A stretch of DNA of 64,000 nt from Takakia lepidozioides (taxonomy: Eukaryota > Streptophyta > Takakiopsida > Takakiales > Takakiaceae), in NCBI GenBank assembly GCA_030704615.1, contig CM060731.1:9856001-9920000 (forward strand), read 5' to 3'. The notes beneath the pieces are model-generated. The model worked only from the letters and a program-made list of their open reading frames with translations, made no database searches and was not told the DNA's origin. Position numbers and translations under genes: made by a program. Shown piece by piece: positions 34,615 through 44,800 of the stretch (position 1 is its first letter; the number at the start of each line of letters is the position of its first letter).

Positions 34615-34802
34615 CCTTAACCGGAACCGGCAACTTTTTCCAGCAAACAACCGGAACCGGAACCGTCCTAATGTTCAAGAACTGGAATGGAACCGGAACT
34701 GCTATTTTTTCATCCCGAATAACCGAACCGGAACCGGAACCGCAATTTAAATCCTACACTAGAACCGGAACCGGAGGTTCTTGATAAAAGCAAGAACCGC
34801 CC
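34615..34802. repeat. AACCGG/GGAACC-rich degenerate satellite-like stretch
   Basis: The hexamer aaccgg or ccggaa recurs more than a dozen times in under 200 bp (for example ccggaaccggaaccg), spaced by A/T-rich text. This is a low-complexity CCGGTT array in an otherwise AT-rich flank. Confidence 0.8.
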
Positions 34803-35420
34803 AACACTGGTTTGGACCATCAAACCACTCCATTAGTTAGTATCTGAATGTCATACATTGTACTATTGTGCAAAAGCTATAAGTTTTGGTTCTTAGAGTT
34901 CAGTTCTTTAAGTTGGAGCTTGATTCTTTGCAAAGACTTTGTTTTGAGAATAATTGATGGCATTGGTATTGAAAAGTTTAATGTATCCTTTAGGATGTGA
35001 AATTTGTCTAATTAACCTTCCATCAAAATATTAACAGAATTTAAAAATAGAAGATCCAACTTTTCTTGCGCTGTATATTAATTGTAATCAAACTCAGAAC
35101 AAAATTCAGAACAGCGCGGCTGTATGAATGATCTTTTACAACTATATTGTGTAAAAACTGTACAAACTACAAATTCTAGCTACGATTGAAGGTCGGGAGC
35201 TACGTAGAGCAGGAATAGGGTGCCTTAGTGCCTCGTCATCGTCGCCATGTCATCATAGCCACGTCATCGTCAACACGTCAAGTCGCCACGTTTCGTAGAC
35301 ACGTCATCGTCGTCAATTTCTTTGGAACTTGCCCGAAATTGTCTTTGCAGCGAGGAAGGGATGACGCGGGGATGACGCGGCGAAGGGATGGCTCCGAGGG
35401 GTTTCACGCAATGTGGTGAG
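34803..35420. other. Intergenic with CGTCATCGTC-type repeats
   Basis: Around 35232-35325 the words cgtcatcgtc, cacgtcatcg and gccacgt recur (cgtcatcgtcgccatgtcat, then cacgtcatcgtcaacacgtc). No gene recognised. The remainder is AT-rich. Confidence 0.5.
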
Positions 35421-36000
35421 GGCACCTTCTTCTTCGACCTAATTCAGCCTGTTTTTGCCTCTCATCAGACTTGGCCCTGAGATTCCTGTTATCATAGTCG
35501 TCCCTATTCATGTTGAATTTTGCAAGTTAGCTCGTTGGTGGATCTATGGTGGTTTTGGAGTGATTTTGACATGTTACTGCCAATGTGGCAACAGGAAAGA
35601 ATCGAAAAACAGATAAGAGAGACGAGGAGAAGCTTTGGAATGAATACGTTTCCGACCCCAGTCAATGGTGGAACAATCGAGGCAAAAAGGTGAATGCCTG
35701 TTGGAAGCAGACGCAAGTCAGCATAGGAACTAGTGTGATAAGTAGGGTTGGGGTGTTTGCTGGAACAATTCTAGGCTGTCATTCTCAGCTGCTAGCAACA
35801 AGGCGAGGATGTACGCATGATTTGTGCAGAGGCATGGAGCTGAAGGAGCAGGGATAGAGTGTGGGTCGAGATTCATCCAAGAGGGCCGGATTTCAAGCTC
35901 CAGATTACCTATGATACCCTGTGGAAGGATAGCTACAAGAAACCTGCATGGGTAGATGCTCAACTGGAAGCCGCAACAGCAGCGGCACAATTGATAAAAT
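35421..36000 (+). pseudogene. OSB-type PDF-motif segment, copy 1
   Basis: Two coding-like pieces read as the C-terminal PDF motif of plant organellar single-stranded DNA-binding (OSB) proteins. The first, at about 35588-35690, is EEKLWNEYVSDPSQWWNNRG followed by a gtgaat donor. The second, at about 35862-35998, is HPRGPDFKLQITYDTLWKDS, then YKKPAWVDAQLEAATAAAQL. Known OSB proteins bind ssDNA in mitochondria or plastids, with one to three PDF motifs after an SSB-like OB fold. No OB fold is visible here. This copy has no stop inside the motif, so it could be an exon pair of a larger gene, but its context of repeated broken copies argues for a fragment. Confidence 0.6.
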
Positions 36001-36570
36001 CAGGCACTGCTATTGAAGGCACCTTCTTCAACACATTTCACCCTGTTTTTCCCTCTTATCAGAATCGGCCCTAAATTTCCATGTTGAATTCTGCAAGTTA
36101 GCTGGTTGACTGAATCTAGTTGGGAGTGACTTTCACATGATAAGCCACTGCGACAACATGAAAGTATCCAAAAACAGGTAACAGAGATCAGGAGAAGCTG
36201 TGGAATGAATACTCTTCTGACCCCAGTCAATGGTGGGACAACTGAGGCAAAAAGGTGAATGCCTACTAGAATACAGAGAGTAGCAGCCGCAATTCAGCAT
36301 AGGAACTAGTGTGATAAGCTTAGTTGGGTGTTTCTTAGAACAAATCTAGGCTGTCACTATCAGCTGCTAGCAGCAAGATGCATGATGTGTGCAAAGGCAT
36401 GGATAGCTGAAGGAGCAGGGATAGAGTGTGGGTCCAGATTCATCCAAGAGGGCCAGATTTCAAGCACAAGATTACCTATGATTCCCTGTGGATCAAATAG
36501 CTGCAAGAAACTTGCATGGGTAGATGGTCAACTAAAGGCAGCAGCTGTAGCTGATAAAATCAGGCACCTC
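36001..36570 (+). pseudogene. OSB-type PDF-motif segment, copy 2 (broken)
   Basis: Repeats the whole of copy 1, including its intron-like middle (ataggaactagtgtgataag). The first block reads LWNEYSSDPSQWWDN then a TGA stop. The second reads HPRGPDFKHKITYDSLWIK then a TAG stop. PDFKHKIT is closer to the usual OSB consensus than copy 1, yet the two nonsense codons make this copy a pseudogene. Confidence 0.65.
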
Positions 36571-36700
36571 AACGACGACCACAGCTTCTGAGAGAGGATT
36601 AAGAGAGGAGTCCACAATGCCTCTTCTGGCACTTCAACGACGACCACAGCTTCTGAGAGAGGATTAAGAGAGGAGTCCACAATGCCTCTTCTGGCACTTC
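36562..36700. repeat. 65-bp tandem duplication
   Basis: The segment aacgacgaccacagcttctg... starting at 36571 is repeated almost exactly at 36636, ending in cctcttctggcactt. Unit 65 bp, so it would shift any reading frame. It sits between OSB copy 2 and the PPR fragment. Confidence 0.9.
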
Positions 36701-36734
36701 TGCGCATGTGAAGATGCTTTAATGTGAGGCAGGC

Positions 36735-37205
36735 AGGCTGACAGAGGCTCTACAGACTTTAAACCAAGGAGGCATTTCAGCAGATTCAGATACCTATGTC
36801 TGTCTCTTGCTTAAGTGCATCAAATGAAAGGTCTGGAAGCTGGAAAGCAGGTGCACACTCACATTATCCAAAGTGGATTCACGCCAAATGTTTTTTACCA
36901 ACACCCTTGTCAACATGTATGTTAAGTGCGGGAGCATCATGGATGCTCACCAAGTATTCAACAGAATGCCTTAACGATCTTTGATCACGTGGAATATAAT
37001 GTGGGCAGGATTTACCAAGCATGGTTGTGGTAGGAATGCTTTGGAGACCTAATTCTGCGCAAAGAGGTGAAGCCCAATCACATCACATTTGTTTGTGTTT
37101 GCAACGCGTGTGCAAGCCTGGGAGCTCTGGAAAAGGGGAAAGAGGTCCATGGTGACATCGTCAAAGCTGGAATTGTACCAAATGTCATTGTGAACACTGC
37201 CCTGG
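36735..37205 (+). pseudogene. PPR protein fragment (PLS-type), frameshifted
   Basis: Reads LTEALQTLNQGGISADSDTY, VCLLLKCI, a stop, then in shifted frames GLEAGKQVHTHIIQSGFTPN, NMYVKCGS-like text, IMDAHQVFNRMP and, cleanly, VKPNHITFVCVCNACASLGA then LEKGKEVHGDIVKAGIVPNV. This is the L-S-P repeat pattern of plant organellar RNA-editing PPR proteins, in which each repeat contacts one RNA base. At least two frame breaks and a stop are present, so it is a pseudogene. Its last repeat runs straight into a third OSB-like segment. Confidence 0.75.
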
Positions 37206-37330
37206 TGAGCAAGGATGTATGCATGATTTGTACACAGGCAGGGATAGCTGAAGGACCAGGGATAGAGTGTGGGTCCAGATTCATCCAAGAGGGCCGGATT
37301 TCATACACAAGATTACTTCTGATTGTAATT
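37206..37330 (+). pseudogene. OSB-type PDF-motif segment, copy 3 (truncated)
   Basis: Repeats 'gcatgatttgt...gaccagggatagagtgtgggtcc' and the start of the PDF motif (HPRGPDFIHKITSD), then diverges. It is directly fused to the PPR fragment in one open frame (NTALVSKDVCMICTQAG). Confidence 0.65.
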
Positions 37331-37690
37331 TGTACACGAGCATTGCCAGAAACATGATAGTCTCACTGCTCATACTCACTGCTCATACTAAGTGTGAACA
37401 CATGAACACCACAAGTCTTGCAAAAGCACAAGTGAAGACTCTGATGTTCCCCATTTCTGATAATGCTTTCCGCCCACCACCTCATCACCCTCATCAAAAT
37501 TGTTACCCGACTTACACTTGAAAGCTTCTTTCAGAGGCTTTATGCAACAAACTCAGTAAAAATCTTTTGTTAGTAGCGCATATTGAATGCCATCTCCTAG
37601 TACCTTCAACAGCATCACACAATATCCCTGTCAGCGTAAGTTACTGAACCATGCCAGAATACCCGGCTTTCTTACTCCTGTGTAGGATGA
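37331..37690. other. Intergenic, no gene recognised
   Basis: No motif seen. Repeated ctcactgctcatact occurs near 37362-37388. Confidence 0.4.
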
Positions 37691-38600
37691 CTCAGGCCTC
37701 TCAGACAGATGGATTCGGAGGAATCTACAACCTCTTGAGCATTTTGCTACTTCACACCATGGGCATCACGTTGCTCATGATGAATAAATCTCTTCACAAC
37801 TGCCCCAGCCCCATCATGTGGTCCCTTCGCATATCCCGCACTAACCATGTACTCCCAATGAAGTTTGCAACAGTGTTGCACGCACATATTCTGAATCATG
37901 CGAAAGATGGTCAGTACTCAGTCAATCTCAACGATGTCTCATCCTATGGCTCAGGATTGGGATTGTGACGGAATTGATAAGCACTAGAATACTAATTTGG
38001 AAAGAATGCCAGTGCATACATTGCACTTCATTCTGGACTTCGAAGCTGTAGTTCTCTGCAAAGTCAACCGCAGACACCACTGTCTCTTTCGGAAATGTTT
38101 TAGACAGGCTTTGAACTGCTTATCTTCCCCCTCTGGCCACAAAGTTGTGCTTCACAAACTGTTGAAGCTAACCTTCAAGTAATCTATCAGAACCTCTGAC
38201 CCTGTTTTGCTGTAGACCAATGTTAATTTCTTGAAAGGCTGACCTTTTTGGGATGTGGTTTGCTCAAGTGCAAAGTGTCTCCATTCAACTCGTTGGTCCA
38301 TACGTCTGGACCTGTGCATCCACAAGCCCCACCTCCCCAAGTAAAACCAAATTGTTAAACAGAACGAGCAGATTCCTTTGGGAGCCTGGCGTGCAGGCCG
38401 TCCAGCATTTTGCAACTTGCAATGCTGATTGCAATGTCAAATGCAACAGAGTAAATGGACAGTTAAGTACACCTGATGAAATAATGTGTAGTTGGAAGTT
38501 GGAGGACATTAAGTAGCAGTAATTATTACTTTCCGATTGTCTACGATTGCTGCAAGTAGTACAAATGCGAGCTTTAAAAACCATGCAATTCATGTTAAGT
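37691..38600 (-). pseudogene. Transposon-like reading frame with DFAENYSF motif
   Basis: The minus strand at about 38.03-38.11 kb reads KETVVSAVDFAENYSFEVQN, then EVQCMHWHSFQ. The phrase (G)DFAENYSFVVQDxxQxFHW is familiar to me from uncharacterised, probably transposon-derived proteins found mainly in animals. Further frames on the same strand (FNNLVLLGEVGLVDAQVQTY near 38.3 kb and STDHLSHDSEYVRATLLQTS near 37.88 kb) could be its continuation, with several frame breaks. I assign no function. Confidence 0.4.
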
Positions 38601-38649
38601 AGATGAGCTAAAGTCGAAACGCTGCTAAGTCTTATGTTGGGTTTTCTTT

Positions 38650-40924
38650 TTTCAAGTCAGAATAGTGGCCAACCGTTTAACAGAATCAGATACGAAGACT
38701 GGATGTTTCACATAGTGTAAAATGGTGTAGATTTGAAAATCTATCAGTATCCTAGGTTTCAAGGTTGTTTCAATTGGTTGACCTGTCGCCCAAAAACATT
38801 CCCTGGTCATACTCTGGATTGAGAGACCTAAGCAAAGGAGTTGGTAGGAAAGAGTACTCAATGCTTCAAATTCTATGTGTGAGAGCCCTGGCAGCAGATT
38901 CTTATGGTCAGCCAACCACCTGTGACTGACTGGTGGATTCACCAAAGGTTCAGGTAGACTAAATTTGCCCTCCCTGGACTGCCTGCATGAAATGCTGAGC
39001 GTCGGTAGTGCCGTGACTACAGACAAGTCGTGTGGATCGCACGAATTACAACAGATCGATCAGATTGATGTATCTGCCTACCTAAAGAGCTGTTTACCTT
39101 GGAGTCGAATTTTAAGATCCAATATTTCGGTTTGAGAAGAACTTGGTGAACTGGTATTGCTTGTAGTCGGCAGTAAGACTGAGTCAGCGGAATAGTGGGG
39201 CATAATTCCGGTCATGAAGTCGTCACACCCCTGGTTCTGCACATAGTGTTTCAGCTCCCTCAATAGGCGCTCATAGGTTTTCGTCTCGCCAACAGCATTT
39301 AGCAACCTTGCGTACTCAAATTTGAATCTCGACTCGAACCAGCATAGTCATCATTGATTGATTCAGCCACATAATCTCAGAGTACTCCCCCACCATTGCA
39401 GAGCATCGGCGGCGATTGCCAGCTTTTTGCTGCTGACAAGCCAAGAGGCCGCATATTACTTTTCTGGCGTCATCATCCTCAAAGTTTGTCCCCTGCCAGA
39501 GCACCCCAGGCTTCTCTAAAGCTTTCTGCTTCTTTTCTTCCCTGCCGGTGGAGCTTCCACTCTCTTCCAGACCACAGACCCGCGCATAGTACGCAAGCCT
39601 GCAGAGAGTTTGCAAATGCATATGATCGTACACTCTTTTAACTTCACGCGATGGAACATCCAAATCTCCCCTGAATTGCTCGTCACTTTCATCACCTCGT
39701 CAAGAATCTTGACACATTTCGCACATCTTTTGCCTGATGAGGTGCAAGTTCATCAGCGTAGACATGCACACAGCATAGGAACGCAAAACGTTTTAAGACT
39801 GGTGCGAGATCCTCCGGAGATTCCACTCTCACACTCTTGTGACAGAGCTCATTGAACTCGACGGAAATGTCCCAGTCTTCATCGTCTTCTGCATATTTTG
39901 CAGTTAAATTATACCACTGCAATATCGTTCTTTGATGAGCCAGAGGAGTTGCATCAGCTTCAATGTGAGGATACAGTGGAAACATACTCTCCATCCTCTC
40001 CAACTCTGGCCGAACTAAGCTACACTGCATGATGCCAGCAGAGAATTGGTGAGTGGAGATCTCGCTGTACAGACATTAACACAGCCGACCCCTTCAGCTT
40101 TATAAATTTGTAAAGATGAGTCATTGAGCGCATGTCGATCCAGGGAGACAAGGGAAAAGACTATAGCTGGGGTCCAATTACAATGACTCGGGCCGTACCA
40201 TAGTGGGTCCGCATCGCGAAGAAAGTCATGTTCTTCTTCAGCAGCTTGAATTTTCCTCTGCAATTTCGAGTAGCCTAGGAGATGGACAATCTGCCTGGAT
40301 AAGAAGCATATCATCTACTACCGCGTTATGCTCATTGAGTACTGTTGAAGGACAGGAACTCCAGCTCAGAAGCAAACCCAAAAGCAAGTCGTAGTCGTAA
40401 TCCAGTACTGATTCACTCACTTCCTTTAACAGGTCTAAACAGGCCCCAAAATGAGTTGAAGCGCTACCAGAATCTCCGCCTCGCTCAGCACCATTGGTGC
40501 CACAAGGCCTCTTTCTGGGTAGTCAAATGGTCGGGAAAGCTGTCCAAGGATTCTTCCACCTCATCAATTCCAGGTCTGCAGCACTAGCAAGTTTTTCAAG
40601 GCAATCTGCACAGACACTTCATTTCAAGGTTTTGTCTCTACATACGGCATCCAGTTTCGTGCAAGCTCGAACGCTTTGAACAACACTCATCTGATACAGA
40701 TTATCACATCAACACGGTATCAGACATATAATTGCTTTGACTCTGCACTCGAGGGTTTGGAAAGCGTTGCAAAGGAGCTTGCAGGAGCCTTCAGGAAGTA
40801 TACCACTTGGTGCCAGCACAATTTCAATGTCAAATCCTTCAAACTTATTCTGCAAGCGTCTCACCTGATTTGCCTCTAGATTTCCAAATGTGGCTTGTGA
40901 CGCAGATGTTTCGAGCATTCTCAA
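38650..40924 (-). CDS. Unidentified multi-exon gene (coding-like exons)
   Basis: Several minus-strand blocks have coding character and end at plausible splice sites: KFEGFDIEIVLAPSGILPEG (40.8 kb); SVLDYDYDLLLGLLLSWSSC (40.4 kb); LLGYSKLQRKIQAAEEEHDF and DADPLWYGPSHCNWTPAIVF (40.2 kb); PLAHQRTILQWYNLTAKYAE and DEDWDISVEFNELCHKSVRV (39.9 kb); SDEQFRGDLDVPSREVKRVY and LCRLAYYARVCGLEES (39.6 kb); RLLNAVGETKTYERLLRELK (39.25 kb); and NPPVSHRWLADHKNLLPGLS (38.9 kb). The whole could be a large helical protein. I do not recognise the family. Frames change between blocks and introns are not fully mapped, so a decayed gene cannot be excluded. It is divergent from the CEP120-like gene. Confidence 0.45.
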
Positions 40925-41501
40925 CTCCTGTCATTAACAGAGTAGTATTTCATGTTTTGCTGCGGTTCCGTCGACTAGAAACCGAGCGGAAGAACTTTGA
41001 ACCTAACAGAGATACCTTGAACCAAGCAAGTCGGTTGGTTTGTTAACAGTCATGAGAGAAATGGATGCAAGGACATGGATGTAATGCATGGGGTTGTGAG
41101 GATGGGGCAGCTGTCCAGTTTCAGGACTGTTGGTTTATAGCAGCCTCTGATGTGGTAGCCGCCAAGACCTGTCTTCCGGAGGCTATCCTCGTCTTCTGTT
41201 TCAAATTACTGCACCATCTTGGAGTACCCCAGCTGATCTTTGCTTCGCGTTGTCGAAGATGGGTTTCCCCCGTGGTTGTATAGAGGAGAGTTCAATAAAG
41301 ATTTTGGGTTGAAGCAGTACTCTGGGACGATGTTGGTGCTGACGCAGTACAAACATGGCAGGATGTCACACTTCAGAGTGTGCAAGTAATTAATGTCAGT
41401 CTGCAAAGGTGTTTGATCATGGATTGATAGTCACGCAGAGTGGGCCCGACATGCAGCCGATTTGCTAGTCTTCTTTAGGGTTTGAACAGGGTGCTGTAGC
41501 T
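40925..41501. promoter_or_regulatory. Intergenic region between divergent genes
   Basis: About 580 bp between the unidentified minus-strand gene and the CEP120-like start codon. It probably carries both promoters. No clear core element seen. Confidence 0.35.
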
Positions 41502-41821
41502 ATGAAGGGTTGGGGGTCGCATGATGACAGCGCCGGCGATAGTGAGAGTGGCAGTCCCGGGGAAATATCTGCAGAGGGTAAAATGAGAGACACAGAGATC
41601 CGCATGTTCCGTGTGAGCGTGGATGTGCGAAGCTTCAAGGCCAACATGCACTTACCGATGCGCTCAGTCAATGCATTTGTGCGTTTAGTACTACCACCCG
41701 AGATTGTGAGGCTTGCAGTGGCGGCGTCTAACACTCCTTCCAAGGTCTTTGCCCCTCTTCGAACTCACCCTCCTGTTCTCGTCAACAAGGGTACTGAAGT
41801 TAATATTTCGAATGGGTGAGT

Positions 41822-41855
<34 letters not shown>

Positions 41856-44800
41856 CTATTCAGGGACACCCAATCCCTCGTTTTTTTTTTCTTGCGAGGA
41901 CCGGCAATGCATACACTAGGATTTCACCTCAGCGAATTTCTTGAAGTTGATTAGTTGTTTTTGTGCTGCTTGTTGAGGGCCCCACATTCTGTCTTATCAT
42001 ATCCTGCTTTCTTTTGTCCTATAAGCTCTTTGAGTCGTGGACGACATAGAGATTCTTTCTTGCTTTCTCGCTCATGGAGGAAAACTTCTTGCATGTTTGT
42101 GGTGTCTTCCAACTGTTACCGCCCGGGCTTGGGTCGTCGTCTCTGGCCACCGCAACTCATACCCCTAGGTTTGCAGTGCATTGCACTTCAAACGAGCCAA
42201 CTCCCTAGCTTTGTCCCTCGCATATCGAAACCTGTGACTAGTATGAGCGTTCACTTATCACTTCATGCCATTGTGGCAACTATGGTCTATGCTTTAGTTT
42301 GGGTCCATTACAAGATTGAGGGGCTGTTTGGGCATTTAGTTGCTCTAAGGTCCCTGCAAACACTATGGCCGGTAATAAATTTGTGCAGGTAAAGCTGCCT
42401 CATCTCTGGCTCCTCGAGTTATTACATTTGGGTGATCCTTGTCATAGAGGCACACAGTGAAGTATGGTGAGGCAACGTGGAGGTTCTTCTTTACCAGTGG
42501 AGCTATCTCTAAAGATCTATCACCAAATGCATTCATCTTATTTGATATTGGTTTTTTTCATATTTTGGAATGTGTGCATTTCACCCTTAGCTTATGACAG
42601 CAAACTTTGGGACCTACAAACCAGTATAGTAATGCTGTAACTTTTCTCTGAGGCATCTGTCTCATAACCCATGTGTCCCTTGATCTCAAGGGCAGTCTTG
42701 GACTTGCATTATATTGCCTGGGGCACTGTTGAGGGGATTTTCCTGGCATTTGGTTGCATTTGCGCTTTATCCCACCCACTGATTTGATTTTACTTGAAGA
42801 AGTTTGCCTTAACTTGGGCCCCTGATGTGAAACTAATTTTGAATGAGCCTGTCATATGCACACATCAAAGTAGGGTGAAAGCTACGTGGAGGTTTTTGTA
42901 GGTTGGTCTGAAAAGATCTCTCACCACTATGTTCAACTTATGGTGACAGACAGGAGGTCCTGTAACCTGGTGGCTGATATGCCATCCAAAGGACTGTTTT
43001 CAACTTTACCAATCTCTTTATGAGCCAGATTTCACATTCCACTAAACAGATGCTATCTGCAAGAGATGCTATCATGTCAGGCTGAAGAGTGGTTGATTTG
43101 GAAAGCAAGGATGAAATGTGGAAAATTGGTTGCATGGGAAGGTTATTGTTGCATTTTATTGTGCTTTTACTATGTATGTATTTGCATTACCAGTCTCCCA
43201 GGGCACATGGGAAAGTTGGTTTTGATCAGTGTGGAAGACTTTCTTTATCTGCAGGGAAACTTCTCAGTAATGTTACCACATCCTGTACATGAGCACTCAT
43301 ACTCATCTATATCGAAACTTTCAGCTCCAGTAGGTTTTTCACTTTCTGTGTGTTATCTCCCTGTGTGTGCCTCTTCCCCTGGACATGTCTGAAGCCTCCC
43401 TGTTATTGATTGGTATGCTCAAGGGAGGTTGTTGTACACAAACTGAGATTATTTTGATAACTTGTTGGCTCTATGTCTGCATTGTACTCTCTGTGGATCT
43501 TTGCTATCTCTCTCTGTTGAGGATTTGGTATGGCTGCCTTCTGTCGCTGTTTGTTTCATAAGTGTAAGAAGGCGATGGGCGGGCCGGTTGGGTGGACAGA
43601 CATGGGTGCCAAAGGCAAAGCACACATCACAGAGGGCTGATGGATGCATGGATGTGGGGTGGCGGATGTATGACTGAATGAGTGACTGTCCAGCTATATT
43701 GCCCTGGAGTTGCCTGCCTCTGCCCATGGCATGGCTGCCATGCTGGCACTACAGCCTGAGGTTATTGCCCAACTACTTCACCGTGACAAGTAAGCTTCTT
43801 CCGCCTTTTGTCCATACTCTTACGCAATGTCTGATATTGCCTTATCAACACAAGTTTTTGTGGTCCTACTCAAAACATGTCATGGTGCTTTGCATCAGCA
43901 ACATCCGGAACATAACCTAGTTTCTTAGGTCCTCTGTCAGGGTCATACATTGCAACAAGAAAATCCAACTATTGGTGCAACAGCACCTATTTTACTGGGA
44001 AGAGCAGCTGCTGGCCTCCATGTTTGATTCAGTGACTTCTGTCCGTCTTTAATCTGGTCACATGGTCTGAGATGGTGCATGGTGTATGTACTGGAGGCGC
44101 GCCCCTCACCAGAAGCCCTGGGTTCTAGTCTCTTCACCCTTCTCAAGGGGAAGCCTTAATGTGCTCTGGTCTAACAATGGTGTGTGTGTTTGTGCGGTTT
44201 CAATGATCCTGCAGGTATGCAGCAGATGTTGTATTGGGGGTGGCATCTGTACCCATGAAACAGCTGATGAAGCAGCCCCTGCTGGATGGCTATGCGCCTG
44301 TTTTAAAAACCACTTCTGGGGGGAAAACTGAGGAGGTAGTCAGATCTGCCACTTTGCTTACCCAGTGTGTCTTGTGATTGTAGACTTTTTCTGCACGTGC
44401 CTAATTGACCTTAAAGTTAAGAGATGGTTTTCAACATGAGCTGCCTAGGACCTGGAAGTGGTTAAGGATGTTTAGTGTGGCAATTGACTTCATAGGAAAA
44501 CTCTTTTGCCACCTCCTTGTATATGTTCATATCCAAATTCCTCCATCCTAAATTTGGATATCTAATCTAACTTTTTTAGGTTCTACGGTCAAGTGTAAGG
44601 TGGTTTCACACCCTGGTTGAACAAGTTTTCATCTGCAGGTGAGGATTGGGTCCCTACGGATTGTGCTTGGAATTGAGGAACTGGGTCCTGTGAAGGGCTT
44701 GGAGAAGAACAGACTTCTGACATTTGGAGGTCCTCCTTACCCTATCAAACAACCTGGTCTGGATGATCCATCTTTCGCAAGGCAAAATATGGGTTTCGTA

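Noticed and set aside
34600-35320. A CRISPR-like array (AACCGG or CGTCATCG repeats)
   Set aside because: Repeat words are short and irregularly spaced with no spacer structure, and the genome is eukaryotic.
42558-43135. Minus-strand frames in the CEP120 intron as genes
   Set aside because: No motif, short, and inside an intron of a well-supported plus-strand gene.
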